Shown one piece after another: positions 55,593-64,000 of a DNA stretch of 64,000 nt. Source of the DNA: Mauremys mutica (Eukaryota > Chordata > Testudines > Geoemydidae); NCBI RefSeq assembly GCF_020497125.1, contig NC_059089.1, positions 26,371,282-26,435,281 on the forward strand, given 5' to 3'. Numbering within the stretch: position 1 is the first letter of the stretch; the number at the start of each line of letters is the position of its first letter. The position numbers and the translations under genes are program-made. The notes below the pieces were generated by a model that worked only from the letters and a program-made list of their open reading frames with translations, was not told where the DNA came from and ran no database searches.

Positions 55593-56369
55593 ATTGCTAA
55601 CACAGAGAAGGACCGGGATATCATACAGGAAGATCTGGATGACTTTGTAAACTGGAGTAATAGTAATAGGAAGAAATTTAATAGTGAAAAGTGCAAGGTC
55701 ATGCATTTAGGGATTAATAACAAGAATTTTAGTTATAAATTGGGGACACATCAGTTGGAAGTAACAGAGGAGGAGAAGGACCTCGGAGTATTGGTTGATC
55801 ACAGGATGACTATGAGCCGCCAATGTGATATGGCCGTTAAAAAAGCTAATGCAGTTTTAGGATGCATCAGGCGACGTATTTCCAGCAAAGATAAGGAGGT
55901 GTTAGTACCGTTATATAAGGCACTGGTGAGACCTCATCTGGAATACTGTGTGCAGTTCTGGTCTCCCATGTTTAAGAAGGATGAATTCAAACTGGAACAG
56001 GTTCAGAGACGGGCTACTAGGATGATCCGAGGAATGGAAAACCTGTCTTATGAAAGGAGACTCAAAGAGCTTGGCTTGTTTAGCCTAACCAAAAAAAGGC
56101 TGAGGGGGGATATGATTGTTCTTTATAAATGTATCAGAGGGATTAATATCAGGGAGGGAAAGGAATTATTTAAGCTTAGTACCAATGTGGACACAAGAAC
56201 AAATGGATATAAACTGGACACTAGGAAGTTTAGACTTGAAATTAGACGAAGGTTTCTAACCATTAGAGGAGTGAAGTTCTGGAACAGCCTTCCAAGGGGA
56301 GTAGTGGGGGCAAAAGACATATCTGGCTTTAAGGCTAAGCTTGATAAGTTTATGGAAGGGATGATATGA
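55593..56369 (+). pseudogene. CR1 reverse-transcriptase C-terminus, still open
   Basis: About 258 residues remain open from the truncation point to the stop. They include FVNWSNSNRKKFNSEKCKV, EEEKDLGVLVDHRMTMSRQ, ALVRPHLEYCVQFWSPMF and RRFLTIRGVKFWNSLPRG. The catalytic YxDD motif lies upstream of the truncation and is absent, as is the endonuclease. The upstream 25 codons of the open frame (from 55518) are host DNA. The intact frame suggests a fairly young insertion. Confidence 0.85.
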
Positions 56370-56793
56370 TGGGATAGCCTAATTTTGGCAATTAATTTAG
56401 CAATTGATCTTTGATTATCAGCAGGTAAGTATGCCCAGTGGTCTGTGATGGGATGTTAGATGGGTTGGGATCTGAGTTACTATAGAGAATTCTTTCCTGG
56501 GTGCTGGCTTAACTGATCGCCATATTTGGGGTCGGGAAGGAATTTTCCTCCAGGGCAGATTGACAGAGGCCCTGGAGGCTTTTTGCCTTCCTCTGCAGCA
56601 TGGGGCACAGATCACTTGCTGGAGGATTCTCTGCAGCTTGAGGTCTTCAAACCACAATTTGAAGACTTCAATAACTGAGACGTAGGTTAAGGGTTTGTTA
56701 TAGAAGTGGATGGGTGAGATTCTGTGGCCTGCATTGTGCAGGAGGTCAGACTAGATGATCATAATGGTCCCTTCTGACCTTGAAGTCTATGAG
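55593..56793 (+). mobile_element. CR1 LINE, plus strand, 5'-truncated
   Basis: CR1 similarity begins near 55593. It runs through an open RT C-terminus (stop at 56369) and a 3' UTR to the tail GGTCAGACTAGATGATCATAATGGTCCCTTCTGACC (broken here as two adjoining parts) near 56741-56793. It is the same subfamily as 35899-36866, in the opposite direction. Confidence 0.9.
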
Positions 56794-57338
56794 ACTGCCT
56801 CTTCCTTTATGCAGAAGTGGTACATAGCACACAGTAGCTGGTACCATCCCACTACTGCTTATTATTGTCAGTAATCACCCCATCCCCAGGGCACCTTGTA
56901 TTGGCAAAGAGCTAACCTGTCCCAGCTCCCACATCTCCGAGACTTGTTTTATTCCACTGGCTAAAATTCTTGTGTGTGTTTCCTTGGGAAGCATTAGGGG
57001 AATCAGGTAGGGGATGCTCCCAACTCAAAATATGGCTCCTGTATAAGAAGAAAAAGACCTGAACAGGCACTTAGGTTGCATTTGTTACCAGGCGGAAAAA
57101 GGGGAACCAGACCAAAGGCTTATTTATATCTGGGGAGATGAGACAAGATCAAGGCTGGAACCGTCAGGCCCCAGGGGGCTCAAAGAGCTGGATATTTCAG
57201 GCCACTTTGGTCTGTTTGTTAGAAGAACTCTGTACTCGTGACAGGTGTTGGCTCGACATCCCTGGAGACTGAATCTTCTTTCTCTCCACAGAGCAGATGG
57301 AGCAGAGGCTGCAGGAGTGCATGCTTCCCCACCATGAC
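56794..57338. other. Spacer, nothing recognised
   Basis: Lies between a CR1 tail and a hAT-like MITE, with no supported feature. Confidence 0.4.
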
Positions 57339-57346
57339 CTGTCAAT

Positions 57347-57545
57347 CAGGGGCATCATTTCAGAAAAATTGTGGGGGGCAAAGTTGTGTCAGTATATGGA
57401 ACATTATACGTGATTATATTATAGTCTGCAAAACGAGGGAGGTGGCAAAAAGTGGACCACATAGAACCATGAAAAGTCTGGGAGGGAACCGTGGTCTGGG
57501 TGGGGGGAAACTGCCCCCCTTGTCCCATAGCATGTGATGCCCCTG
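57347..57545 (+). mobile_element. hAT-like MITE with 11-bp inverted ends
   Basis: The ends are perfect inverted CAGGGGCATCA. The flanks CTGTCAAT (57339-57346) and CAGGCAAT (57546-57553) match at 6 of 8 bases, fitting an aged hAT duplication. There is no coding capacity. Confidence 0.7.
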
Positions 57546-57989
57546 CAGGCAATGTCCCTGAAACCAGAGGGGACCCATCTCTAGGGCTCAAAGAAATGTT
57601 CAGTGCCATGGCCCATTCAGGACTTTACCTCTGTGCTCTAGCTGCCAGCAAAGGGCTCAATGAAATCACTGTATGATAAGAGCGATTGTTGTTTTTAAAA
57701 TGTTTGTGCTGTAGAATTGGAGAATTAATTCAGATGCCTTTGCCCAGTGTGGCAGGAATGAGAATTCTGACAGTCACATATACATTTGAATACTTTGCAC
57801 TCTTAATAATTTGGTCTCTGATGACAACTCTTTGCCTTTCTCACAGTTATAATTTGGATGTTGCTGACTTCGCCCTTAGCACTCAGACTGTTTAAGCAGC
57901 ATTTCTGGGGATGCCAGGAGCTGCCGAGTGGATAATGCATAGTGAGTGTCTGAGGAGGAGGATGTACGTGTGTTATCCTGTGCAATAAT

Positions 57990-58200
57990 ACAGTACAATA
58001 ATAATACTTTGCATTTCCATATCTCCTTTCATCTGATGAACTCTGAGTGCTTTACAGGCACTAATTAAGCCTAACAACACCCTGAAAGATAGTTAAACAT
58101 TATTAACCCCACTTTACAGATTGGGAAATTAAGGCACAGAGAGATTAAAGGACTTGTCCATGTCACTGTCAGTGCTGGAAAGAGAACTCAGGAATCTCGG
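57990..58200 (+). mobile_element. MIR/L2-like old amniote repeat
   Basis: It contains CCCCACTTTACAGATTGGGAAATTAAGGCAC (given here as one familiar phrase in two overlapping halves, 58109-58139) and GGACTTGTCCATGTCACTG, the MIR-like core, as in 51343-51545. Confidence 0.5.
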
Positions 58201-58531
58201 TGCTGTAACACCCCCGAGAGGTTGAAAGAAGTATTGTATTGTAAATCACTGGTCTCGCGCTCTCTTGGCCATTTTGTAGAAAATTTGCCTGCAAAGTGCT
58301 CTCTTGAGGATTCCAGCTATATTAACAAGGGCCCCAGAACCCTCTTGACTACTAGTTAACCCTCTGAGTTAACTACTCAACACCGCAGAATACTGGTGAC
58401 TGTTAGGCACCAGTGGGTTTATCCCTGTGCCCATTTTGCTCTGTCACTACATGCAGCCCAGGGGCTTCTGCAATGTGACCTGCAACCGCTATCTGGCTAA
58501 GAGGAAGATGTAAGCCATGTAGCCAGGGTGT
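58201..58531. other. Spacer, nothing recognised
   Basis: Lies between an MIR-like repeat and a hAT MITE. No supported feature. Confidence 0.4.
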
Positions 58532-58539
58532 GCCAGCAT

Positions 58540-58751
58540 CAGGGGCAGCTCCAGGCCCCAGCACGCCAAGCGCGTGCTTGGGGCGGCATGCCGCGGGGGG
58601 CACTCTGCCTGTCGCCGGGAGGGTGGCAGGCAGCTCCAGTGGACCTCCCGCAGGCGTGCCTGCGGAGGGTCCGCTGGTCCCGCGGCTCCGGTGGACCTCC
58701 CGCAGGCGTGCCGCCGTGCTTGGGGCGGCGAAATTGCTAGAGCCGCCCCTG
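58540..58751 (+). mobile_element. GC-rich hAT MITE
   Basis: The ends are CAGGGGCAGCTCC and, inverted, CAGGGGCGGCTCT. The flanking GCCAGCAT (58532-58539, 58752-58759) is a perfect 8-bp duplication. CAAGC-GTGCTTGGGGCGGC occurs near both ends. The middle holds two copies of GTGGACCTCCCGCAGGCGTG (58640 and 58692 areas), an internal duplication. Confidence 0.92.
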
Positions 58752-58759
58752 GCCAGCAT

Positions 58760-60102
58760 GCTCTCTCTGAGGTGTCAGACAGGATCCTGGGGGATCCCTA
58801 AAGAGCAGAGTGTGGGATCCTGGGGGATTCCCTGGGGATAAAGGTAGGCCAAACTGCCTGTGTCAGTCCTCACAGTTGGCAGCTAACAGCATATAACACA
58901 AGACCCAAGTGTGAAATATCTTCCCTGCAGACTCCATTAGTAAAAGCAGGCAATCACAGAGCACAGGGAAGGGCCCCAGACCCCCATGGCGGTGATAGAG
59001 CTGGTAAGGTGCATTTGTTCTGAGTGTTGTAGAGCAGGAGGGAGGGGAGAGTCAATGATTCTGGCTCCAGCACTGAGGAACTGGGGGGGTGGAGCGGGGG
59101 GAGCCAGGGGACTGGACTATTCTTCTCTTTTTTTTCTGTCTTAACTACAGATCTGCCAGTGGTTGTTAGCACACACAGATATCTCCTCCCACCCCCATCA
59201 TCGGGGGATCTATTAGAACAGATGGGCAGGGGGCAGAGGATTTTCTCCTTTCTCACCTTCCCTTTGCTAGCTACTTGGGAGGAAGGTGGGGAATCTCACT
59301 GCCCTAGTTTCCTCCCAAATGAGTGTCTCCGGTGACGCTAATTAAGCTTCCCCTTCGACTTGGAAATGCGGATGGCCTGGGCATTGGTAAATTATCCCAC
59401 GCACCAGATGGGCTTTGCCCATCTCTCAAACCTCTAATTATTGTGTCCAGTCCCTGGAGAGGACCCCTTGGGGAGTGAAACTGAGCAGGGGCCATCAGGA
59501 GCTCTAGCCCATTTCTGGGTAGCAGCCCTTAAACGTGGCTGCTGCTGCACAAGACAGGGAGCTGGCATGTGGCCTGAGCCCACGCAGTGCTCAGGAAAAC
59601 CAAACGCAGTCTGGAAGTTGTGCACAAAGGGAGCCACGCTCCACTCTCCCACCAGTGCAGCCAAACAGATGGGTCTCTGCTCAGTTCCCAAGCTCCCTGT
59701 ATTCCACCATGCTGGTGCCCTCTCTCTCGCTCTTATTAATTGACGTCAGAACTGCAGAATCATTGTGCTGAGATTAGAGAGTCCTTCACACTAATGAACT
59801 CGGTCCCATGGAGTGTTGTCTCCTCTGCAAGAATAAGTGTTTGTGTCTCTTGTTTTGGGTCTTTGTCACACATTGTGTCCTGCGTTTGTGGCTTGAGAGC
59901 TATGCAGCTAAGGCCTAGAGAAAGGGCTACGCAGTCAGGGCCAGTTTCAGAGTTGCTCTGCCCAGTTGTGGTGGTGTTCACACCAGTACAAAGTCAGTGC
60001 AGAGCAACTACCCACTTAAAATGGCAGCATTTTACAGCTTGTTCTGCATTGATGCAAATGACTGCAGAGACGCAGGGCAGCATTGAATCAGAGCCCTGTT
60101 AT
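58760..60102. other. Gene-free stretch, nothing recognised
   Basis: A tandem AGAGTGTGGGATCCTGGGGGA-like pair (58785-58830) is the only local repetition; otherwise anonymous. Confidence 0.4.
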
Positions 60103-60105
60103 CAA

Positions 60106-60297
60106 AGGCCAGGACTACACTTAAGTGTTGCCAGCATAGCTATATCCATTAGGGGGTGATTTTTTATGACATCGCTGTGTCAGCAAAAGTCCTGGTATAG
60201 GCACAGTTATACTGGCAAAAATCTTCAACTGTGTCTATGCTAGGACAGTTTTGCTGGTATAGCCATGTTGGCAAAGCTTTGAAGTGTAGACAAGGCT
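60106..60297 (+). mobile_element. Harbinger-like MITE
   Basis: The left AGGCCAGGACTACACTT and inverted right AGCCTTGTCTACACTT resemble Harbinger ends. The flanks are CAA (60103-60105) and TAA (60298-60300), close to a TAA duplication. It is non-coding, with GGTATAG(G/C)C repeated inside. Confidence 0.65.
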
Positions 60298-60344
60298 TAA
60301 GAGTGGGCTTCTGTCAGAGCTTTGCTAACTGCATCAAAGTGATG

Positions 60345-61531
60345 TAAAGTGATGGATGCAATGACAGTCAGCATGGATTTGTCAAAAACAAATGGTGTCA
60401 AACCAAGCTGAGAGCTTTCTTTGACGGGGTAACAAGCCTTGTAGATGTGGGGGAAGCGGTAGATGTGATATATCTTGACTTTACTAAAGCTTTTGATATT
60501 TTCTCACATGACCTTCTCATAAACAAACTAGGGAAATGCAACCTAGATGGAGCTACTATAAGGTGAATGCAAAACAAGTTAGAAAACCGTTCCCAGAGAG
60601 TAGTTATCAGTGGTTCACAGTCACGTGGGAAGGGCATAATCAGTGGGGTCCCACAAGGATCAGTTCTGGGTCCAGTTCTATTCAATATCTTCATCATTGA
60701 TTTAGATAATGGCATAGAGAGTACACTTATAAAGTTTGTGAACGATACCATGCTGGAAGGGGTTGCAAGTGCTTTGGAGGATAGGATTAAAATTCAAAAT
60801 GATCTGGACAAACTGGAGAAATGGTCTGAAGAAAATAGGATGAAATTCAATAAGGACAAATGCAAAGTACTCCACTTAGGAAGGCTCAATCAGTCGCACA
60901 CGTACAAACTGGGAAATGATTTCCTAGGAAGGAGTACTGAAGGATCTAGGGGTCAGAGTGGATCACAAGCTAAATATAAGTCAACAGTGTAACACTGTTG
61001 CAAAAAAAAGCAAATATCATTCTGAGCTGTATTAGCAGGAGTGTTGTAAGCAAGACACAAGAAGTCATTCTTGTGCTCTATTCCGTGCCGATTAGGCCTC
61101 AGCTGGAGTATTGTGTCCAGTTCTGGGCACCACATTTCAGGAAGGATATGGACAAATTGGAGAGAATCCAGAGAAGAGCGTCAAAAATGATTAAAGGTCT
61201 AGAAAACATGAGCTATGAGGGAAGATTGAAAAAACTGGGTTTGTTTAGTCTGGAAAAGAGAAGTCTGAGAGGGGATATAACAGTTTTCAAGTGTGTAAAA
61301 GGTTGTTACAAGGAGGAGGGAGAAAAATTGTTTTTCGTAACCTCTGAGGATAGGACAAGAAACAATGGGCTTAAATTGCAGCAAGGGAGGTTTAGGTCGG
61401 ACGTTAGGAAAAACTTCCTAACTGTCAGTGTGGTTAAGCTCTGGAATAAATTGCCTAGAGAGGTTGTGGTATCTCCATCATTGGAGACTTTTAAGACCAG
61501 GTTAGACAAACACCTGTCAGGGATGGTCTAG
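60345..61531 (+). pseudogene. CR1 reverse transcriptase with damaged catalytic motif
   Basis: The order of motifs is HGFVKN, VIYLDFTKAFD, a stop near 60564, SGVPQGSVLGPVLFNIFIIDL, then FVNDTML, where CR1 normally has a FADD-type catalytic motif. Then come KFNKDKCKVLHLGR, a frameshift near 60990, RPQLEYCVQFWAPHFRKDM and a C-terminus ending DKHLSGMV at 61531. The loss of the Asp pair, plus the stop and the frameshift, make it inactive. Confidence 0.85.
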
Positions 61532-61610
61532 ATAATGCTTAGTCCTGCCGTGAGTGCTGGGGACTGGACTAGAGACCCCTCGAGGTCTCTCCAGTTCTAT
61601 GAGAGTGACC
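60345..61610 (+). mobile_element. CR1 LINE, second subfamily, plus strand
   Basis: It begins in RT sequence (GTCAGCATGGATTTGTCAAA) and runs through the RT core and C-terminus to a 3' end near 61610 (GACTGGACTAGAGACCCCTC). The 3' region differs from that of 55593-56793, marking another CR1 subfamily. Confidence 0.88.
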
Positions 61611-62059
61611 AAGGGAAAAGATCTATCTTGGGTGGGACTAGGACAAGACCAAGGAAAGAAGGGATCCTCCCTCTCCCCAGACAGGGGAGGATCCCTCTAT
61701 TGCTCCCCTCGTATGACCCCACATCCCCATGCTGTCACAGCAACTCCTTGATGCTGCTACCCCCAGCTCTGAGCCAGGGGAGCAGGACTGGTGGTGGGGT
61801 CGAATTCAGGCTGAGCTTGCGTTGCCTCTGGGAGTCCAAACTGTGTCATCATTTCAGGCTGGGCAGAGTCCTCTTGCCCTCCCCACTGGCAGCTCCATAG
61901 GTGTGGCATTGGTTGGCCCCCACCTCAGAGTCACACCCAGCTACTTCCCTATCCCCAATCATGCTTAGTCCACCTGCAGGCCACAGTGTAGAAGAGCCAT
62001 TGTTCCATGGGGGTCTTGGAGCAGCTGAGAGGCAATCGAAATAGATGGGTCCAGATAGC
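61611..62059. other. Spacer, nothing recognised
   Basis: Lies between a CR1 3' end and a short hAT-like MITE, with no gene signal. Confidence 0.4.
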
Positions 62060-62067
62060 TACTTGGA

Positions 62068-62195
62068 CAGGGGGGCTGGAACAATTTGTATTGTGGGGGT
62101 GCTGAGAGCTATTGAACCAATCTGCAAACCCTGTATGTGATGGAAACCACTTCAAGCCAGGGGGTTCGGTAGCACCCCTAGTTCCAGCACCTATG
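62068..62195 (+). mobile_element. Short hAT-like MITE (GCTGGAAC family), copy B
   Basis: It shares with 52262-52396 the run from GGAACAATTTGTA through the CACTTCAAG region and the right end CTAGTTCCAGCACCTATG. The flanks TACTTGGA and TGATTGGA match at 6 of 8 bases. Confidence 0.75.
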
Positions 62196-62286
62196 TGATT
62201 GGATGGCTTATCAGTGAGATGTCAAGCACCTTTCCTGGGCAGGGCTACTGTGTGGACTGCAATGCAATAGGCTGCCTTGGGCAAGC

Positions 62287-62910
62287 TTATAAGAACATAT
62301 AAGAATGGCTATACTAGGTCAAACCAATAGCCCATCCAGCCCAGGATCCTGTCTTCTGAGAGTGGCCAGTGCCAAAAGCTTCAAAGGGAATGAAAAGAAC
62401 AGGGCAATTATCACGTGATCTATTCCCTGTCATCTAATCTCAGAATGTGGCAGTCAGAGGCTTAGGGACACCAGATCATGGGGTTGCATCCCTGACCATC
62501 TTGGCTAATAGCCATTGATGGATCTATTCTCCAGGAATTTATCTAATTCCCTTTTTAACCCAGTTGTACTTTTGGCCTTCACAACATCCTCTGGCAATGA
62601 GTTCCACAGGTTGATTGTGTGTTATGTGAAGAAGTACTTCTTTATGTTTGTTTAAACCTGCTGCCTATTAATTTCATTAGATGGCCCCTGGTTATTGTTA
62701 TGTGAATGCGTAAATAATACTTCCCTACTCATTTTCTCCACACCTTTCGTGATGTGATAGACCTCTAGCATATCCCCGCCCATTAAGCATTTCTTTTCTA
62801 AGATGAACAGTCCCAGTCTTTTTAATCTCTCCTCCTGTGAGACATGTTGCATACCCTTAATCATTTTTGTTGTCCTTCTCTGTACCTTTTCCATTTCTAA
62901 TATGTCTTAG
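62287..62910 (-). mobile_element. CR1 LINE 3' end, minus strand
   Basis: On + it begins CTTATAAGAACATATAAGAATGG, the inverted CR1 tail, followed by the CCCAGGATCCTGTCTTCTGAG segment. It reaches RT C-terminal codons at 62652-62894 and is 5'-truncated near 62910. Confidence 0.85.
62652..62894 (-). pseudogene. CR1 reverse-transcriptase C-terminal fragment
   Basis: The minus-strand frame begins EKVQRRTTKMIKGMQHVS and continues with LKRLGLFILEKK, the CR1 motif seen as QRRATRMIRG and LGLFSL in the other copies. The frame then degrades (ITKGVEKMSREVLFTH). It is only the end of RT, so it has no function. Confidence 0.8.
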
Positions 62911-64000
62911 ACATCTGTTCAGCACATAACACAAGATGGAGTTCATAATCTGATACAGACACATCCCATTCTGTCACAATCTCCGCTCCCCATCTCTGTC
63001 TTCCGGCATGGAGTGAGAAACCATTGTTCTTTGTGTTTATTTAGAAGAAACATCTGGGGGGTGGACACCTTTCTTGGTTTTCTTGCTTAGTTAAAAAAAT
63101 CCCAAAGAACTCAAATGGAGTCCATGTAACATTTGGGCTGTGCCAACAGTAGGAATAGCGATGCCGGTGGAAATTGCAGACCAGCTAATGATGGCTGGCC
63201 TGGCCTAGGGGAGAGCTAAACACATGCATCTTCCTATCAGGAAGCCACGGGGTGCCAAGAGAGGTAATGCCTCCAGCTGTGCATATCAAAGGTGCATCAT
63301 TTTGGGGACAGGGTCTCACCCAATGTCTTTTGCCCCCTTCCTCCAGGCCATGGCAGCCACTGCTAGATCACTGTTTATGCAAAGATTGAAAGAAAAAATA
63401 CACCTCTCTGAGCTGGCTGCTTTGTGTAAGTCGTGAATGATTTTCTGTCACTAGGTATCAAACTGTGGTTGAAAGGATTTCCAGTTGACATTTAGCAGTA
63501 TTAAATTACAAAATAACCACAAGTCAGCCACTCAGTATGATATAAACAGTGAGATTTGACAGAGCTATTTCTGGCCTTGGGGACCAATTTACTCATTTTT
63601 ACAGTCCCAACTCCAGTCATCCGCTGGTAACACACAGCGCCTTTTGGACACCGTCTATTTGGAATTAGAGACACATATGGCAGAGTGTAATTACCTATTT
63701 ATTCTGTGCTGAATCAGCAAACTGAGGCCAGTTAACATTGCAGCTCACAAGCCCCTTTCATAAACACGGGTCACAGTCGGATCAGTGCAAAATTAATGCA
63801 AATGAAAAAACGAATTCCAATCAGAGAGCGAGCCAACAAACCGGATGATTTAACGGGGGAGAAAAAGAACTCTGTGGTCTTTGTGAGTGTGAAATCTAAA
63901 AAGCTGGAGCGTTCAGTGGTTAGTGAGCAACAGAATTTGGAGGGTGGGGAAAGTCACTCATGTGCTGGAGTCTTGATAAAGTCTCCTGTCACTGCACCCC
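62911..64000. other. Right edge of window, nothing recognised
   Basis: AT-rich in the second half; a 70-codon frame at 63224-63436 has no family signature. Confidence 0.4.

Noticed and set aside
55518..56369. 283-codon frame as a host gene
   Set aside because: All recognisable residues are CR1 reverse-transcriptase C-terminus, and a CR1 3' tail follows.

Overview
This window looks like nuclear DNA of a sauropsid, most probably a turtle. The evidence is the repeat content: many 5'-truncated CR1 LINEs with the CR1 3' tail, several hAT-type miniature elements, a PIF/Harbinger family whose ends begin GGGCTTGGCTACAC, a tRNA-derived SINE, old MIR/L2-like debris and a Penelope-like remnant. It holds no bacterial-style genes and no CRISPR array. 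I could not assign any exon to a conserved host gene, so I read the window as intergenic or intronic DNA. The species assignment is an inference from repeat types.

The best preserved object is a complete PIF/Harbinger DNA transposon at 14563-18588. It has perfect 33-bp terminal inverted repeats and a perfect TAA target duplication. It carries an uninterrupted DD35E transposase on the + strand and a two-exon Myb/SANT-like protein on the - strand (315 aa when spliced). A small third + strand gene of 101 aa appears to lie inside the intron of the Myb-like gene. Its start codon abuts a splice donor, and it has its own TATA-like box and poly(A) signal. A second, diverged and internally deleted Harbinger at 10320-12540 has lost most of its transposase but keeps the Myb-like exon and a recognisable, broken version of the third gene in the same place and splice layout. 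That makes chance an unlikely explanation. I know of only two proteins in this superfamily, so the third gene is the main candidate for something undescribed.

Other regions: 1-10319 is mostly anonymous DNA with an LTR-like repeat (994-1726), a tRNA-derived SINE (about 6100-6390) and small inverted-repeat elements. 12690-13138 is a CR1 3' end. 23755-25950 is a long minus-strand CR1 split by a GC-rich hAT-like insertion (24708-25132). 31243-34849 is a dead hAT transposon with an 8-bp target duplication, itself invaded by a 225-bp hAT MITE. 35899-36866, 55593-56793, 60345-61610 and 62287-62910 are CR1 copies with reverse-transcriptase remnants. 41530-42305 is a second, inverted copy of the LTR-like repeat. 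46255-47085 is a Penelope-like 3' end with a GIY-YIG remnant, cut by a hAT MITE. 54071-54825 is a probable solo LTR with four 19-bp repeats. The last 1.1 kb is anonymous.

Most annotations are mobile DNA. Apart from the 14563-18588 element, the coding remnants are truncated, frameshifted or missing key residues.
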